Of a stretch of 64,000 bases of DNA, positions 61,224-64,000 are shown one piece after another. A program made the position numbers and the translations under genes. Location of the stretch: the NCBI GenBank assembly GCA_947496605.1, contig CANMDF010000001.1, positions 992,001-1,056,000 of the forward strand, written 5' to 3'. The notes under the pieces were generated by a model that was given only the letters and a program-made list of their open reading frames with translations, did no database searches and was not told where the DNA came from. The stretch's first letter is position 1. Each line of letters opens with the position of its first letter. The stretch comes from an uncultured Paracoccaceae bacterium. GTDB lineage: Bacteria; Pseudomonadota; Alphaproteobacteria; Rhodobacterales; Rhodobacteraceae.

Positions 61224-62560
61224 GCAGACTTACCGCGCGACACCCAGCCAATGATGCCTGTCGCAGAGGCGCGTTCTTCTTCCGCAAGTTTTTGCTGACG
61301 CAATGCTTCCAATTCTGCCTCTTTGGCCAATCTGGCAAGTTTTGCCTGACGTGCTTGCTCAACTTGTCTTGCCGCTTCCTTTGCTGCAGCAATTTCAGCT
61401 TCACGGCGCTTGCGTTCAGCCACTTCGACCGTTTCACGGTTAAATTCATCAACCCATGCTGGGCGATACTTACCGTTTTTTTGCGCAGGCTCTGCTTTTG
61501 GTGTGGGCAATGTTTCTGGCAATTTCGCGGTCATGACCTCTTTGTTGGTCTCTTCGATCAATTCACTGATCGTCTTGGTCAGTGTCTTGTTCTCAGGGAT
61601 TTTGACGGTCTTAACCTTCTTGCTTTCCTGCTCGATCAGGGTCAGCCATTCCTTGGCCGACTGCACGCGGTCCTTGGGTGGAACACTCATCGCCTTGTCG
61701 ATCGCGGCAAGGAAAGATGGCTCATACTGCGGGAAATTACCTGTTAGCGGCTGATAGGGATCATCGCTTTGGCTGGCCATTGACGCGACGCGCGCTTGGC
61801 TGATGGGCGGGGCTTCACCAGCGATAAGGTGATACATCGTCGCGGCCAGAGCATAGAGATCGCTGCATGGTCCCTGCACACCGCCCGAGATGTAGAATTC
61901 ATGCGGAGAGTAGCCGTCTTTGACGACCAGCATTGTGGAAACGGCGGCCGTTTTCTGGCTGGCATCTTCGCGGGCAGCACCAAAATCGATCAGCGCTGGC
62001 GTACCCCATTTATCAAGCAAGATATTATCGGGCGAAATATCGCGGTGCAGCAAGTCGTTGTTGTGCACCAGATCAATTGCATCCAGCACTTTGACCAGAA
62101 TATCGCGCACCTGATCAGGGCTCAGCGCGTCCTGATCATCCTCAATCACGTCTAGCAGGTCACGACCCTCGAAAAGGTCGAGCACCATATAGGCGGTGCC
62201 GTTTTCCTCAAACGCTTGGTGCACGCTGACGATATTGGGATGGCGCAAACGGGCAAGGCTGCGGGCCTCGCGCATAAACATTTCGACAATTTTACGGAAT
62301 TGCGCCTCATGTGGGGGCATATTGACGGTGACACGGTGGCCAAAGCGCATGCAGATCGATTCAGGATAGCATTCCTTAATCACGACCGGACGCTCTAGGA
62401 ACGTGTCCATGGCGAGATAGGTGATCCCGAATCCACCGGCACCGATCTGACGATCGATCCGGAACTTTCCGCCCAGCAGCTCCAAACCTATTGGCAACGC
62501 TGCAGCTTGACTGCCCGCGTCATAGGTTTGAGATGGGTCGATTATTCTAGTTTCTTGCAT
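61220..62560 (-). CDS. Serine/threonine protein kinase with coiled-coil tail
   Basis: A 446-residue Hanks-type kinase. Gly-rich loop IGAGGFGITYLAMDTF, VAIK-like RPVVIKEC with the lysine, catalytic loop LLHRDISPDNILLDKWG, activation segment DFGAARED. Residues about 300-446 are a charged, Ala/Glu/Lys/Arg-rich region predicted coiled coil (RKRREAEIAAAKEAARQVEQ), with no transmembrane helix, so it is cytosolic. HRDISPDN replaces the more usual HRDLKPEN. No phosphatase partner is nearby. Confidence 0.92.
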   Translation of the reverse strand: MQETRIIDPSQTYDAGSQAAALPIGLELLGGKFRIDRQIGAGGFGITYLAMDTFLERPVVIKECYPESICMRFGHRVTVNMPPHEAQFRKIVEMFMREARSLARLRHPNIVSVHQAFEENGTAYMVLDLFEGRDLLDVIEDDQDALSPDQVRDILVKVLDAIDLVHNNDLLHRDISPDNILLDKWGTPALIDFGAAREDASQKTAAVSTMLVVKDGYSPHEFYISGGVQGPCSDLYALAATMYHLIAGEAPPISQARVASMASQSDDPYQPLTGNFPQYEPSFLAAIDKAMSVPPKDRVQSAKEWLTLIEQESKKVKTVKIPENKTLTKTISELIEETNKEVMTAKLPETLPTPKAEPAQKNGKYRPAWVDEFNRETVEVAERKRREAEIAAAKEAARQVEQARQAKLARLAKEAELEALRQQKLAEEERASATGIIGWVSRGKSA

Positions 62561-62766
62561 AGGTTATCCATAGCCAAAAGGAACAACGGAAAAACGAACA
62601 CTGATCAGGGAACTTACATGTAATCTTACACTTGTACCTGCAAAGTCAAACACGAAGCATCTGCAATTTAATGCATATGGAATCGGTTTCGTACGGCAAC
62701 TTGGTTAACTTGGTCGACAATTGTGCCTTCTTTGTGGCAATTGCCATTTTTCGATGAACGGCGTCG

Positions 62767-63240
62767 TCAATGCCCTAATTTTGAAGAAATAATCCCGGTC
62801 GCAAAGCCACCCATGCGCAATTCTGAGAACAGTCGTTGATATTCAATCTTGGGGCAACGATCCTGAATGACATCGACGCGGCGTGCTTGGGCCAAGGCCG
62901 TGGCTTCGGCGTGCATGACGCCAATTTGCATCCAGACCGTCTGTAGATTGGGCCACCGTGCCAATGATGCTTCAACGATCGCAGGCACCGCGTCCGAGCG
63001 TCTGAAAATGTCGACCATATCAACCTCGTCGGGGATAGCACTGACGTCGCTATACACTGTCTCGCCCAACAGGGTTTGCCCGGCCAAACCCGGGTTCACA
63101 GGGATCACGCGGTATCCCTTTAGTCCAAGATATCGCGCGACAAAGTAACTTGGCCTGATTTGATTGGCAGACACACCTACAATCGCAACAGTCTTGGTGC
63201 GCTTAAGGATTTGGCGCAAATGTTCATTCGAATACTCCAT
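62767..63240 (-). CDS. CoA-binding protein (YccU type)
   Basis: A 157-residue Rossmann-fold CoA-binding protein: TVAIVGVSANQIRPSYFVAR, YLGLKGYRVIPVNPGLAGQT, VDIFRRSDAVPAIVEASLAR and VWMQIGVMHAEATALAQARR, ending DRCPKIEYQRLF. The blocks match YccU/CoA_binding_2. The role is unknown; such proteins are regulators or stand-alone relatives of succinyl-CoA synthetase alpha domains. Confidence 0.92.
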   Translation of the reverse strand: MEYSNEHLRQILKRTKTVAIVGVSANQIRPSYFVARYLGLKGYRVIPVNPGLAGQTLLGETVYSDVSAIPDEVDMVDIFRRSDAVPAIVEASLARWPNLQTVWMQIGVMHAEATALAQARRVDVIQDRCPKIEYQRLFSELRMGGFATGIISSKLGH

Positions 63241-63265
63241 GATCCGAACCTAGCCTGCTTGTCCC

Positions 63266-63296
63266 AAACAAAAAAGCGCCCGGTTGAACCGGGCGC
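63266..63296 (-). terminator. Intrinsic terminator, minus strand
   Basis: GCGCCCGG pairs with CCGGGCGC around a TTGAA loop; on the minus strand it is followed by TTTTTTGTTT. It would end transcripts coming from the zinc-ribbon/rRNA methyltransferase genes before the CoA-binding gene. Confidence 0.8.
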
Positions 63297-63421
63297 AAGT
63301 TGCGGAACAGAGGGACAGTGTATGAAAGTGCACGCGTTCCAACAGTGCCCTTTCTATACAAGACCTATGCAATATGTTTTGGGGTGAAAGTGTCGATCAG
63401 CGAAACGTGAAGCGGCGTGCG

Positions 63422-63745
63422 CTAGTCAAAAATCTCGTCGACGACGTCTTCGACCACATCCCAAATTTCAGACATCATACGCCGTCCGAACCCTTTGGAT
63501 TTCCTGCGTTTTTTTGGACGTTCCTTGCGGTACTCAGGATATTTTTCAATACGCTTACGTTTGCTCGGGCGGGCGGGTGTCGCTGTAGGCGCAGTCGCAT
63601 GTCCGGGCTGCTTTGGTAACATCTTCAATGCCCGCAAGGGGGCACCACAGTTCCCGCAGCTTAGCTCATGCTTGTCTTTGCCACGCAGAACCAGCGCCGC
63701 TTTCGTGCCGCAATAACAGCAAGTTGCAATTTTTGTCGCACCCAT
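63422..63745 (-). CDS. Zinc-ribbon protein with basic tail
   Basis: A 107-residue protein: a CxxC pair in CCYCGTKAALV and another in LSCGNCGAPLRAL form a zinc ribbon, followed by a Pro/Ala linker, a very basic stretch (RPSKRKRIEKYPEYRKERPK) and an acidic C-terminus (WDVVEDVVDEIFD). No named family recognised. It follows the rRNA methyltransferase gene by 17 bases and may be co-transcribed. Nucleic-acid binding is likely from charge, not shown. Confidence 0.75.
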   Translation of the reverse strand: MGATKIATCCYCGTKAALVLRGKDKHELSCGNCGAPLRALKMLPKQPGHATAPTATPARPSKRKRIEKYPEYRKERPKKRRKSKGFGRRMMSEIWDVVEDVVDEIFD

Positions 63746-63762
63746 CAGCGATGTCCTAACTA

Positions 63763-64000
63763 TCAGCCCTTTACAGCATATAGGGCAACAGCCGCCGCAT
63801 TTGAGACGTTGAGCGAACCAAATCCAGCAGCCGCGTCAATCCGCACCAGTTGATCGCAAGTTTCGCGGGTCTTTTCGCGCAAGCCGGGGCCCTCAGCGCC
63901 CATCACCAATGCAATGGGGCGATCTCGCTTGCCTTCAACAGCTTGCTCCACTGTCTCACTTGCCTCACCATCAAGTCCTAAAACCAGATACCCCATATTC
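63763..64000 (-). CDS. TrmH-family 23S rRNA 2'-O-methyltransferase (RlmB-like), 5' part outside window
   Basis: About 79 residues of the C-terminal SpoU methyltransferase domain are visible: RPIALVMGAEGPGLREKTRE is motif 2 with the S-adenosylmethionine-site NAEGxG-like AEGPGL, and VRIDAAAGFGSLNVSNAAAV is motif 3. The frame stays open to the window edge. RlmB methylates G2251 of 23S rRNA; TrmH-like tRNA enzymes share these motifs, so identity is tentative. Confidence 0.85.
   Translation of the reverse strand, partial: NMGYLVLGLDGEASETVEQAVEGKRDRPIALVMGAEGPGLREKTRETCDQLVRIDAAAGFGSLNVSNAAAVALYAVKG

Overview
The window looks like a chromosomal segment of a Roseobacter-group alphaproteobacterium (Rhodobacterales). 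This is inferred from a dac-tmk-holB-tatD-MBL fold chain, a urtABCDE operon whose UrtB has a long N-terminal extension, a split his cluster, a cytosolic pyruvate carboxylase and a MoxR/DUF58 locus. No rRNA, plasmid or phage structural genes are seen. Two tRNAs (Ser-UGA, Gly-GCC) are present.

Layout. 1-612: truncated efflux adaptor. 738-1951: DUF1330 protein and AEC permease. 1022-7481 (minus): probable operon SPOR lipoprotein, D-Ala-D-Ala carboxypeptidase, tmk, holB, tatD, MBL-fold hydrolase, AEC transporter. 7728-7817: tRNA-Ser. 7879-8427: yaeQ. 8511-14408 (minus): urea ABC transporter urtABCDE with a hairpin between urtA and urtB. 14745-15953: TetA-like MFS exporter. 16118-31794: surface polysaccharide cluster with an O-antigen ligase/polymerase-like protein, all enzyme classes expected for CMP-legionaminic acid synthesis by the GDP-sugar route (PtmE, LegB, LegC, LegH, LegG, LegI, LegF), a Wzx flippase, GT2 and GT52-like transferases, a FnlA-type 4,6-dehydratase/5-epimerase, an RmlD-like reductase and a WecA-like initiating transferase. 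32026-39115 (plus): MoxR ATPase locus of membrane proteins. 39158-41635: UvrD/PcrA helicase.

41716-44650 is a complete, apparently intact IS1595-family transposable element. It has perfect 25-bp terminal inverted repeats and an 8-bp target duplication (AAAATACC), which separates uvrD from lldD. It carries an unusual cargo: a basic 118-aa protein, three overlapping or nearly contiguous tiny membrane-protein ORFs (51, 68 and 31 aa), a DUF6471-type HTH protein divergent from the transposase across a repeat-rich operator, and a 210-aa membrane/coiled-coil protein. This is the most novel structure in the window.

44716-50562: FMN-dependent alpha-hydroxy-acid dehydrogenase, pyruvate carboxylase, VOC protein, metallophosphoesterase, then tRNA-Gly with a strong bidirectional terminator. 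50819-61223: histidine biosynthesis hisB-hisH, hisA, hisF-hisE, interrupted by a lytic transglycosylase, a six-gene operon pairing a FtsX/MacB-type ABC transporter with metal-uptake-like periplasmic proteins, and DUF2147 and DUF302 proteins. 61220-64000 (minus): Ser/Thr kinase, CoA-binding protein, zinc-ribbon protein and the 3' part of an RlmB/TrmH-type rRNA methyltransferase gene.
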